Source: Lachnospiraceae bacterium | Lineage (GTDB): Bacteria > Bacillota > Clostridia > Lachnospirales > Lachnospiraceae | NCBI GenBank assembly: GCA_024698485.1 | Contig: JAILRC010000022.1 | Span: 1 to 64,000, forward strand | Length of the DNA: 64,000 bases | Direction: 5' to 3' | Shown: piece after piece, positions 1 to 7,945 of the stretch | Position numbering within the stretch: position 1 is the stretch's first letter | Layout of the letters: each line of letters opens with the position of its first letter | The notes under the pieces: generated by a model | The model's input: only the letters and a program-made list of their open reading frames with translations | Told to the model about the DNA's origin: nothing | Database searches by the model: none | Made by a program: the position numbers and the translations under genes

Positions 1-1
1 A

Positions 2-583
2 CAGCAGCTTTACGGTGCTTACACATCCGGTCTTTTCGTAGCGGAAACAGGTCAGAGAAGCTACATGTCCATCGGATCTTCCGCAGGTGCAACTCACCAG
101 CGTCCCGCAAAGAACACTTTGGGCGAGTATCCGTTTGAAGTTGGCATCGCTTCCATTCCTCAGGTAGATCCTTCCAACCCTAAGGTTATCTCTCAGGGCC
201 CTTCGGTTTGTATCTTCAAAAAAGACAACCCTCAGGAAGTTATCGCATCCTGGCTGTTTGTTAAGTTCCTTACAACAAGCGTAGAATTCCAGGCAAGCTT
301 CTCCATCGCTTCAGGTTATGTTCCGGTTCTTTCTTCCGTAGCAAACCATCCCATCTACAAGGATCACCTTTCAAAGGCTGACGGAGGTTCATACATCTCC
401 GCTCTTTCCGCAAAGGTTTGCCTTGAGCAGCAGAATGCTTACTATGTATCTCCTGCATTCAACGGTTCTTCCAAGGCCCGCGATCAGGTCGGCTCACTCA
501 TGCAGAAGTGCTTCCTTGCAGCAGGAGATTCGGAAAAGATCGATGCAGCATTCAAGGAAGCCGTAAAGAACTGCAAGTACTAA
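2..583 (+). CDS. ABC transporter solute-binding protein, C-terminal part (5' truncated by window edge)
   Basis: The reading frame is open from base 2, so the N-terminus lies outside the window and no start or signal peptide can be judged. The visible part has the C-terminal lobe pattern of family 1 sugar/glycerol-phosphate binding proteins (MalE/UgpB type): a VGIASIPQ strand, then KKDNPQEVIASWLFVKFLT, then a helix-rich end (KARDQVGSLMQKCFLAAGD). These proteins sit outside the membrane and deliver ligand to an ABC permease. Only 23 bases separate it from the nuclease-like lipoprotein downstream with no terminator between, so the two are probably co-transcribed. The ligand cannot be inferred from the fragment. 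Confidence 0.85.
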   Translation, partial: QQLYGAYTSGLFVAETGQRSYMSIGSSAGATHQRPAKNTLGEYPFEVGIASIPQVDPSNPKVISQGPSVCIFKKDNPQEVIASWLFVKFLTTSVEFQASFSIASGYVPVLSSVANHPIYKDHLSKADGGSYISALSAKVCLEQQNAYYVSPAFNGSSKARDQVGSLMQKCFLAAGDSEKIDAAFKEAVKNCKY

Positions 584-606
584 TATAGTTTTAAACAGGA
601 AATAAT

Positions 607-2037
607 ATGTTCATCTTGAAAAGTAAAAAAATAATAATCCCCATGGCAACTCTTCTTCTTTCCGCAAGCCTCTGTGCCTGCGGAGGGAAGACAGGTTCCG
701 GTGAACCGTCTTCGGATCCGGCAACGGCTCCCACAGCGGAAGCTACCGTTGCTCCCACCGAGACGCCCTCTCCCACCCCCAGTCCCGAGCCTGAATTCAT
801 CGACTATGCAGCAACACTCAAGCTGGATATGTCCACGGATTCCATTAAGACCAAGGCTACGGTGAGGACCTTTGTAGACGGTGATACGGTGCACTTCGAT
901 GTACCCACAAGTGTAGAAAGCACAGGTCTCTTAAAGGCCCGCTTCCTTGCCATAAACACCCCCGAATCCACAGGAAAGATCGAGGAATACGGAAAGGCCG
1001 CTTCCAAATACACGAGAGCTGCCCTCGAAAAGGCTACCTCCATCATCCTTGAATCCGATGATTCCAATTGGAATCTGGATTCTACCGGCGGACGCTATCT
1101 CGTGTGGGTATGGTACAAGACAGCAGAAGATCCGGAGTACAGAAACCTGAACGTGGAAATACTCCAGAACGGTCTGGCCATTGCTTCCAACACGGCAAAC
1201 AACCGCTACGGTTCCACTGCAATTGCGGCTCTCACTAACGCCAAAGCCTGCAAGCTCAACCTTTATTCCGGACTTCAGGATCCGGACTTCTTCTACGGTG
1301 ATGCTTACGAGCTCACTCTGAAAGAACTGAGGCTGAACGTTGCGGAATACAACGGAAAGAAAGTAGCATTCGAGGGCGTTGTGACCGTAAACTCCGACAG
1401 CACGGTCTATGTTGAAGACTACGATCCCAACACCGACTTGTACTACGGCATATCCGTCTTCTACGGATACAACCTGAGCGGAGCAGGTCTTGAGATCCTC
1501 AAGGTAGGTAACCGCGTAAGGATCGTAGGTTCCTGCCAGTACTACGAAGCAGGAGGCACTTATCAGATAGCGGATGTAGCTTACAAGATCATGAAGCCCA
1601 ACGATCCTTCCAATCTTCAGCTCATAGGATCGGGCTACGAAGGCGCATTTGTTACCGTGGATCCCAAGAGATTTGCAGAGGGTAAAGTAGAGATCGAACA
1701 GGAAGACTCAGAAGGCAATGTTACCAAAAAAGAGTATGCATATGCCGATCTGATCCAGGGAACTACGGTTTCCATAGAGGATCTGGATGTTGTAAGCATT
1801 TACACCACCTCAAATCCTGCCAGCTCCTCCAACGGAGCCATGACCCTTCATTGTGTCGCACAGGATGGCACAAAGATCGACGTCAGAACAGTGGTACTTT
1901 ATGATGACAACCGCGAACTGATCACCGCCTCGGCCTACCAGGGCCGCACGATCTCCGTCAAGGGCATCGTGGAGCATTTCGACGGTTCCTACCAGATCAA
2001 GGTGTTATCTGAAAAGTATATAACAATCATTCATTAA
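607..2037 (+). CDS. Thermonuclease-like (SNase) lipoprotein with C-terminal OB-fold-like region
   Basis: The 476-residue protein starts with a lipoprotein signal whose probable lipidated Cys is residue 25 (SLCAC). A Thr/Pro/Glu-rich linker follows to about residue 62. Residues 84-220 match staphylococcal nuclease: VDGDT at 90-94, ARFLAINTPES with Arg112 and Glu120, and GGRYLVWVW with Arg163. These correspond to the Arg35, Glu43 and Arg87 catalytic positions. The position equal to the Ca2+ ligand Asp40 is Asn117, as also happens in some homologues. Residues from about 235 on resemble the OB-fold modules of YhcR-type extracellular nucleases. The start has an AGGAA ribosome site. It lies between a binding protein and an OB-repeat lipoprotein, suggesting a surface nucleic-acid-processing set (inference). 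Confidence 0.85.
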   Translation: MFILKSKKIIIPMATLLLSASLCACGGKTGSGEPSSDPATAPTAEATVAPTETPSPTPSPEPEFIDYAATLKLDMSTDSIKTKATVRTFVDGDTVHFDVPTSVESTGLLKARFLAINTPESTGKIEEYGKAASKYTRAALEKATSIILESDDSNWNLDSTGGRYLVWVWYKTAEDPEYRNLNVEILQNGLAIASNTANNRYGSTAIAALTNAKACKLNLYSGLQDPDFFYGDAYELTLKELRLNVAEYNGKKVAFEGVVTVNSDSTVYVEDYDPNTDLYYGISVFYGYNLSGAGLEILKVGNRVRIVGSCQYYEAGGTYQIADVAYKIMKPNDPSNLQLIGSGYEGAFVTVDPKRFAEGKVEIEQEDSEGNVTKKEYAYADLIQGTTVSIEDLDVVSIYTTSNPASSSNGAMTLHCVAQDGTKIDVRTVVLYDDNRELITASAYQGRTISVKGIVEHFDGSYQIKVLSEKYITIIH

Positions 2038-2056
2038 AAAGGGAAGGAAAAAAAGA

Positions 2057-4429
2057 ATGAAGAGTAAAAAACTTCTTTCATTACTGCTTGTAGCAGCAAT
2101 GAGCATTACTTGCCTTACAGCTTGCGGAAAAAAGAATGAGGTTGAACCCACTCCCACTCCCGTTCCCGCTGTAACTCCCACCCCTGCGGCTGATACCACA
2201 GGCTTGAACGCTGCCAAGGACTACATCAACAACATGTATGCTTCCAAAGACGGCAGCGCTACCGCAACAGCATCCGATTACTCCGTAGTCGGCGTTGTTA
2301 AGATCGACGGCGTTACCTACAACATCGAATGGACCACAGATGCAAAATCAGGTGTAACCATCGGTGCAATGGATTCCAAGAAGATGGTCAACATCGACGT
2401 TGATGAAAAGACAAAGTCACAGGTTGACTACACTCTCACCGCTACCATTAAGGACGCTAACGGAAACAAGGTTTCCGCATCCTTTAAGCACTACGTACCT
2501 GCATATAAGGAGCTCTCATATGCCGAATACGCTGCAGCAGAAAAGGGCGCAACAGTAGTTGTAAAGGGTGTTGTAACCGCTCTCCTTTCCAAGGCAAACG
2601 GAAACAGTTCATACTCTGTTTATTTCCAGGATGAGAACGGCGGATACTATGCTTACAACATCGCAGAAGATCACTTCAACAGCCTCAACCTCAAGCCCGG
2701 TATGACCATTCAGGTTACAGGTCAGCGTGACACCTATTCCGGAACTTACGAGATCGTAAACGCTAAGGTTGAAGTTCTTGACAGTTCCATCAAGAAAGTT
2801 ACACCCGCCGACTACACAGAGATCTTCAAGAAGGCTGCAACTCTTAAGGACAAGTCCCTTGCAGAGCCTCAGGCCATTCTTGTTACCCTTAAGGGCGTTG
2901 AGATCATCGGCATCGGTTCCGATCCCACCTACTACATGTTCCAGCTTGGCGACAAGCAGTCCTATGTAAGGATCTCCTCTTCTTCCTGCCCTATCGGCAA
3001 GGATGATCAGGCCAAGTTCATTGACACATTCAATTCACACATCGGATATATCGCAGATGTTACCGGTCTCCTTACACTTTATGACGGAGCCTTCTACATC
3101 TCCCCTATCTCCGCTGACGCATTTACAAACCTTACACTTCCTAAGAGAACAGACGCCGAGATGGTTGAGTTCGAAAAGGGCAAGCTCACATTCCCTGCAA
3201 GGATCACAGAAGACACAGTTCTCAATCTTGTTTCTACAGGTGCTACTTACAAGGATGTTTCCATCGTTTACTACATCAAGGGTGCTTTACATGAAGGCGA
3301 CAAGCTTCCCATCACCCAGACAGATAATGAGCAGACAATAGAGATCAAGGCTGAACTTAAGTGCAACGACAAGACAGCAGAAGCACTCTTCACAGTCATC
3401 GTAGAAGCTAAGGCTTCCGATCTTTGCGAAGCAGAAGTCCTTTCAAAGGCATTTGCTCTTGCAGACGGACAGTCCGTTTCCGGCAAGCAGGTTCTCCGTG
3501 GAAAGATCGTTGAGATCCCTTCCGCTTACTCTGAGCAGTACAAAAACATCACCGTTAACATGCAGGTTGGCGACAAGATCGTTCAGGCATATCGTATGGT
3601 TGGCGGCGCTGATCTCAAGATCGGTGACACCATCACTGTTACAGGTGTTCTTAAGAACTACAAGGGCACAGTTGAATTCGACAAGGGATGCACCTACTCC
3701 AAGACTCTTTCCGTTGACGAAGCTAAGCAGCTCATCACCGTTGAGAAGGCATTCGAACTTACAGACGGTCAGGCTCTTTCCGGCAAGCAGGTTCTCTGCG
3801 GTAAGATCGTTGAGATCCCTTCCGCTTACTCTGAGCAGTACAAAAACATCACCGTTAACATGCAGGTTGGCGATAAGGTCGTTCAGGCCTATCGTATGGT
3901 TGGCGGCGCTGATCTCAAGATCGGTGACATCATCACCGTTACAGGTGTTCTCAAGAACTACAAGGGAACAATCGAATTTGACAAGGGCTGCACTTACATT
4001 AAGGGTCAGAAGCTTGCATATGCAAAGGATCTCCTTGTAATGGAAAAGGCATTTGCTCTCAAGGACGGCGAGAAGATGTCCGGTCTCCAGGAAGTTACCG
4101 GAACCATCACAAAGTTCGATGAGAAGGGTGCTTACTCCGAGCAGTACAACAACTGCTCCGTATGGATGAAGGTTGGCGATTACGAGATCGAAGCTTATCG
4201 TCTCAAAGGCGGTAAGGACCTCAAGGTCGGCGACACCATCACAGTTACCGGTTACCTCAAGAACTACAAGGGTACCATTGAATTTGATTCAGGCTGCACC
4301 TATGTGAAGGCTACAGCAGATTCAACACCCAAGACAGGTGATAACTCCGTAATGATCCTGTTCATGCTCCTCTTCATGGCAGCTGCATCATTCACAGTAA
4401 TGACAGTTTCCAAGAAAAGAGCTCGCTAA
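2057..4429 (+). CDS. Lipoprotein with Ig-like and OB-fold repeats and a C-terminal TPKTGD sorting-like tail
   Basis: This is a 790-residue surface protein. The N-terminus is a lipoprotein signal with probable lipidated Cys23 (CLTACG), then a Thr/Pro linker. It continues with an Ig-like segment (about 50-145), OB-fold-like modules (about 150-370) and a second Ig-like segment (about 380-455). Three tandem repeats of about 100 residues follow, starting near 463, 563 and 664 and each holding VSGKQV, AYSEQY and VGDTITVTG-like blocks. The last 34 residues are TPKTGD, a hydrophobic helix and a KKRAR tail, which resembles a sortase signal. Having both a lipobox and a wall-sorting-like tail is unusual. 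The function is unknown. The OB repeats and operon partner suggest polymer binding, perhaps nucleic acid. A strong terminator follows. Confidence 0.8.
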   Translation: MKSKKLLSLLLVAAMSITCLTACGKKNEVEPTPTPVPAVTPTPAADTTGLNAAKDYINNMYASKDGSATATASDYSVVGVVKIDGVTYNIEWTTDAKSGVTIGAMDSKKMVNIDVDEKTKSQVDYTLTATIKDANGNKVSASFKHYVPAYKELSYAEYAAAEKGATVVVKGVVTALLSKANGNSSYSVYFQDENGGYYAYNIAEDHFNSLNLKPGMTIQVTGQRDTYSGTYEIVNAKVEVLDSSIKKVTPADYTEIFKKAATLKDKSLAEPQAILVTLKGVEIIGIGSDPTYYMFQLGDKQSYVRISSSSCPIGKDDQAKFIDTFNSHIGYIADVTGLLTLYDGAFYISPISADAFTNLTLPKRTDAEMVEFEKGKLTFPARITEDTVLNLVSTGATYKDVSIVYYIKGALHEGDKLPITQTDNEQTIEIKAELKCNDKTAEALFTVIVEAKASDLCEAEVLSKAFALADGQSVSGKQVLRGKIVEIPSAYSEQYKNITVNMQVGDKIVQAYRMVGGADLKIGDTITVTGVLKNYKGTVEFDKGCTYSKTLSVDEAKQLITVEKAFELTDGQALSGKQVLCGKIVEIPSAYSEQYKNITVNMQVGDKVVQAYRMVGGADLKIGDIITVTGVLKNYKGTIEFDKGCTYIKGQKLAYAKDLLVMEKAFALKDGEKMSGLQEVTGTITKFDEKGAYSEQYNNCSVWMKVGDYEIEAYRLKGGKDLKVGDTITVTGYLKNYKGTIEFDSGCTYVKATADSTPKTGDNSVMILFMLLFMAAASFTVMTVSKKRAR
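3445..4310 (+). repeat. Three tandem ~300-bp coding repeats
   Basis: Three in-frame repeat units of about 300 bp begin near 3445, 3745 and 4045. Units 1 and 2 are almost identical at the DNA level over long stretches (around 3506-3660 versus 3806-3960), which indicates a recent duplication or gene conversion. Unit 3 is more diverged. Each encodes one OB-like module. Confidence 0.85.
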
Positions 4430-4449
4430 TTAACAATAGCAATAACAAA

Positions 4450-4483
4450 GGAGCCCACGGTTTGACCGTGGGCTCCTGTTTTT
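4450..4483 (+). terminator. Intrinsic terminator
   Basis: A perfect 11-bp stem (GGAGCCCACGG with CCGTGGGCTCC), loop TTTGA, is followed by TGTTTTT. It lies 20 bases after the stop of the OB-repeat lipoprotein gene. Confidence 0.95.
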
Positions 4484-4534
4484 GTGATGATGTGTCAGTG
4501 TTTTGGTACTGCTCTCTCTCGCTTTTCCGATGTT

Positions 4535-4918
4535 CTATTGTTCTTTAACGTTTCTGTCTTTTGTAAGATAGAGGATCGCGGCCGTTGCAAGAAGCAGCGG
4601 TCCGATGATGTAATAGAGATTTAAAAGCTTATTTGCCGTTCCATATATCTGAAAAATGCCGTTCAGAAGCATGCCTACCGTGACGGTTGCAACACCGCAA
4701 TGCCAGATCTGTTTGGTAATGCTTCCGGGAGCATATGCTTTTAAACGCTCCAGAACGGCGTTTAAAAGCGTCCCTAAGATCAGGGTGGGTGTATATGCGT
4801 AGATCATGGACATAGAGTAAATACCATGGCTAAAAAGCTCATAGATGAACCCTGTCAGCAAAATAAATAAAGAGATCAACAAATAAACGAATGAATTTCT
4901 GTGAAATAGTCTGTTCAT
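4535..4918 (-). CDS. Small four-helix membrane protein, unknown function
   Basis: This 127-residue protein has about four hydrophobic segments (around residues 10-28, 38-55, 73-92 and 98-116), a basic N-terminus and a charged C-terminal end (KDRNVKEQ). I do not recognise the family. Its ATG comes one base after the TGA of the upstream phosphodiester-glycosidase gene, so the two are translationally coupled and this is the last gene of the operon that starts near 9.06 kb. A membrane role beside the extracytoplasmic glycosidase-like protein is likely, but nothing more specific can be said. Confidence 0.7.
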   Translation of the reverse strand: MNRLFHRNSFVYLLISLFILLTGFIYELFSHGIYSMSMIYAYTPTLILGTLLNAVLERLKAYAPGSITKQIWHCGVATVTVGMLLNGIFQIYGTANKLLNLYYIIGPLLLATAAILYLTKDRNVKEQ

Positions 4919-4919
4919 G

Positions 4920-5957
4920 TCAATATCCTATGTAAACAATATCTGTTACGGTAACCTCTCCTATCTTCCCTTCTTTTCGGCAAGGCTTGTTGAGCACTTC
5001 ACCTTGGAAATATAATGTGGCGGAACCACCTCCGTCAAGATTGTAGAGGTACTTTATTCCCAGACTCATACCGAATTCAGCAAGCTGTGAACAGGTAACT
5101 CCTCTGTTGGTCGATCCGTTTCTTCCGTCAACAATAATGAAGACATAATGAAGATCGTCTTTTAAACCTATTGCTGTTCTGGGATGTCTTGAATTTGCCA
5201 CATCAACTGTAGTAAAACTTGTTTTTGCTACGTTCTCTCCATCATTTATCAAGGCAGGACCAAAGTTAAACAACTGCCATGCTCCCTTATCAATGAGTTC
5301 CTGAGCCGTATAGTCCCCTTCCTTAACAATGGACGCGCTTCCGTCCGCCCACAAGACCAGAGTCTCCTGTCTCGGTTCTTCTTTGGTTATAAAACCGTTT
5401 GAAGCAGTCGTGTAAGTGTCTCTGAGGATAACCCCGTTTTTAATGGAATATCCGGTAGTTTTATGTTTCCAACAGTCTCCGTTGATCGAAATGATAAGGT
5501 CGTCGTAACTGTTAGAAATATTGGAAACATAATCCCATATATAATCACCCCGTTTGTTAACTCCCGTGATGGCAGTTTTCAACAGATCCGCTGAATTAAC
5601 AACAGCATCCACAACGTAGATATCCGACTCATATTCGCGGTATCTGCTGATCTTTACAGACATATTCGAATCGATATAGCCATCGGCAGACCAGGTGGGT
5701 TCTATGGTCGGTGTTGCCGTGGGTGTCGGTGTGGGAGTAAGAGTCTCGCTCTTTGATGCTGCTACAGAAGGTGTGGCAGTCACAACCGGCGCAGCCGTCA
5801 AAGCAGGCACGGGTGTGGGTGTTGACGTATATTTTGCTAAAGTCCGCGGCAGGTCAAAGTCAGTCGATGTCCCTGCTTTAAAGGTATCCATCACCGTGTA
5901 AAGGGTGAACAGTGCCAGCAGCACCGTATAGACCACCGCAATCAAGTATTTCTTCAT
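4920..5957 (-). CDS. Phosphodiester glycosidase family protein (NAGPA domain), membrane-anchored
   Basis: The 345-residue protein has an uncleaved-looking N-terminal membrane segment (residues 4-25) and a Thr/Pro-rich linker (about 45-90). A NAGPA/DUF2233 domain fills the rest. Recognisable blocks are SINGDCW, FNFGPALINDGE, SRHPRTAIGLKDD, VDGRNGSTNRGVT and LYNLDGGGSATLYF. Members of this family hydrolyse sugar-phosphodiester links and often act on cell-surface polysaccharides. The real substrate here is unknown. It follows an NrnA gene by four bases and is coupled to the small membrane protein gene behind it. Confidence 0.88.
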   Translation of the reverse strand: MKKYLIAVVYTVLLALFTLYTVMDTFKAGTSTDFDLPRTLAKYTSTPTPVPALTAAPVVTATPSVAASKSETLTPTPTPTATPTIEPTWSADGYIDSNMSVKISRYREYESDIYVVDAVVNSADLLKTAITGVNKRGDYIWDYVSNISNSYDDLIISINGDCWKHKTTGYSIKNGVILRDTYTTASNGFITKEEPRQETLVLWADGSASIVKEGDYTAQELIDKGAWQLFNFGPALINDGENVAKTSFTTVDVANSRHPRTAIGLKDDLHYVFIIVDGRNGSTNRGVTCSQLAEFGMSLGIKYLYNLDGGGSATLYFQGEVLNKPCRKEGKIGEVTVTDIVYIGY

Positions 5958-5961
5958 GTTT

Positions 5962-6954
5962 TTATAACCAACCCGTATTATTAGCCTTGTATTCCTTTGA
6001 AATGCTGTCTGCGTCTTCCACCAGCTGCATCAGTTCCTCGTGGGAATGGACCGTAGCCCCCGCAGCGTTCTCATGACCGCCGCCGCCGTACTTTTCACCC
6101 AGCTTGTTTATGGTGACAAATCTGGAACGGAGTCTTACACGGATCTCGTCATCAAAAGGATTTTCGATGAAAGCAAGCCAGATGATGGACCCCTTAATGG
6201 AGTTAAGAAGGGAGATCACATTGCTTGCGGCCTCGTTGGTGAGGTTCCACTCCTTCTGCATCTCACGGGTAACCACCACATAGGCCACACCGTTCTCGGT
6301 GATCTTCATCTGACCGAATATGTATGCCTGGAACTTGAAGTAGTCAAAGTCTTCAAGATAGAGGTTGGAATAGATGGTCTCCAGATCCAGACCGAAGTCG
6401 ATGAGGAAACCTGCAAGTCTCATGGTCTCTCCGCTTGTGGAAGCGAAACGGAAACGTCCGGAATCCGTGGCCATACCTGTGAAGAGGCACTCTGCAGCCC
6501 TCTTTGTGACCTTGAGTTCATCTTTAAAGGTGAGGGCTAAATCAACGATCATCTCGCAGGCTGAAGAACGCCAGTCCTCAACCCATGAAATGTCACCGTA
6601 AGGCGCATTGTCCACATGATGGTCGATCTTTACAAGTTCCTTGGCAAGGGGGTACTTCTTATTGGAAAGACGATCCACAGTGCCTGTATCTACTGCGATG
6701 AAAAGTGCATTGGCATAGGCATCGTCGGAAAGAACTGTCTTGTCATCGTCAAGAAAAGCCACATAATCGGAATAGTCCTCGTTTACCACGAAGATCTCCT
6801 TCTTGGGGAAGGATTCCCTTAAAATTGTGGCAAGGCCCATAGTTGAGCCCACAGCATCTCCGTCGGGACGGAAATGACGTCCTATGATGATCCTGTCATA
6901 TTCTTTGATCTTGTCCAGGATCTGTTTCTTGATATCTAAATTCTTATTATCCAT
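5962..6954 (-). CDS. nrnA: DHH/DHHA1 phosphoesterase, NrnA-type (nanoRNase/pAp phosphatase)
   Basis: At 330 residues it has the usual length for NrnA. Motifs in order: RHFRPDGDAVGS (DHH motif I, metal ligands), FIAVDTG (motif II), KIDHHVDN (the DHH motif), and the DHHA1 signature GGGGHENAAGA near the C-terminus. Family members degrade short oligoribonucleotides from the 5' or 3' end and dephosphorylate pAp in the cytoplasm. AGGAA precedes the ATG. A paralogue lies directly upstream (6987-7931), so this is a tandem pair in one operon. Confidence 0.93.
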   Translation of the reverse strand: MDNKNLDIKKQILDKIKEYDRIIIGRHFRPDGDAVGSTMGLATILRESFPKKEIFVVNEDYSDYVAFLDDDKTVLSDDAYANALFIAVDTGTVDRLSNKKYPLAKELVKIDHHVDNAPYGDISWVEDWRSSACEMIVDLALTFKDELKVTKRAAECLFTGMATDSGRFRFASTSGETMRLAGFLIDFGLDLETIYSNLYLEDFDYFKFQAYIFGQMKITENGVAYVVVTREMQKEWNLTNEAASNVISLLNSIKGSIIWLAFIENPFDDEIRVRLRSRFVTINKLGEKYGGGGHENAAGATVHSHEELMQLVEDADSISKEYKANNTGWL

Positions 6955-6986
6955 ATTTCTTCCTTTCAGCCTGTTCTTAAGGTTTC

Positions 6987-7931
6987 CTACAGCATCATGG
7001 CATCAAGATCCGCCAGCATTGCAAGCGCAGTCTCTCTGTCTTCCACAGCAGCTCCGCTGGCCTTCTCGTGTCCGCCTCCGCCGTACTTTACTGCAATGGG
7101 ATTGATGTTATATTTGCTCGAACGGAGTTCACAAAGAACCTTGCCCTCGCTCTCCGTGAAATTTACCCAGATGTCCACGCCCTTGATGTCACCCATGGTG
7201 CCCACCATGCCCCGGGAAATTCCGAAGGGAGTCATACCCTCACCCACAAGCCTCTCGACCTCAGCGGCGTCGGTGTATATGTACGCCACATTATGCTCCG
7301 TGAAGCGGATCTTCAATATGAATTCGGATTTCCTCTTTAAGCTCTCGAAATCCTCCGCATACATCTTGGAATAAAGGTCGTTGAAATCGATCTTTCCCTT
7401 TTCCGTAAGGAAAGCTGCCAGAGTGAAGGTTCTGGCGTTGGTGGAATCGTAGCGGAAACGTCCCGAATCCGTCACCATGCCGGTAAAAAGTGATCTGGCG
7501 CCTACCTCATCGATCACGAGTCCTTCGGACTTTATTATGTCCGCTATGATGCCGCAACAACTCTCAAAGCTCGGATCTATGACCTCCGTACCCGTGAAAG
7601 CTCCGGTGTACATATGATGATCGATCCTGGCATTAGCCTTTGCGGTCTTGTATCTCTCATCATTTACCATATTCGCACCGCCGCAGTCCAGCACAATGGC
7701 AAGGGCCCCGGCATAGGCTTCGTCGGAAACCTCGTCCATTACGGCTTCATCCATGAAGGAATACCTTCCGGCTGCATCTCCCACAACAAAGACCTTCTTC
7801 CCCGGGAAATTGGCCATGACCAGGTGCTTCATTCCGATCTGGCTTCCGATGGCATCACCGTCGGGATTGGAATGACGGTGTATGATGACAGTGTCGTACT
7901 TCTCTATCTCTTTCAATAAAGCTTTATACAT
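6987..7931 (-). CDS. Second DHH/DHHA1 phosphoesterase, NrnA paralogue
   Basis: The 314-residue protein has the same layout as its neighbour: RHSNPDGDAIGS, IVLDCGGANM, RIDHHMY and GGGGHEKASGA. Motif II reads LDCGG rather than the VDTG of the downstream copy, so substrate preference may differ. The two copies are clearly diverged, not a fresh duplication. It sits 32 bases upstream of the first copy and 14 bases downstream of the HAD/GK-like fusion gene in one transcription unit. Confidence 0.9.
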   Translation of the reverse strand: MYKALLKEIEKYDTVIIHRHSNPDGDAIGSQIGMKHLVMANFPGKKVFVVGDAAGRYSFMDEAVMDEVSDEAYAGALAIVLDCGGANMVNDERYKTAKANARIDHHMYTGAFTGTEVIDPSFESCCGIIADIIKSEGLVIDEVGARSLFTGMVTDSGRFRYDSTNARTFTLAAFLTEKGKIDFNDLYSKMYAEDFESLKRKSEFILKIRFTEHNVAYIYTDAAEVERLVGEGMTPFGISRGMVGTMGDIKGVDIWVNFTESEGKVLCELRSSKYNINPIAVKYGGGGHEKASGAAVEDRETALAMLADLDAMML

Positions 7932-7945
7932 TCCTAAACCTCGTA

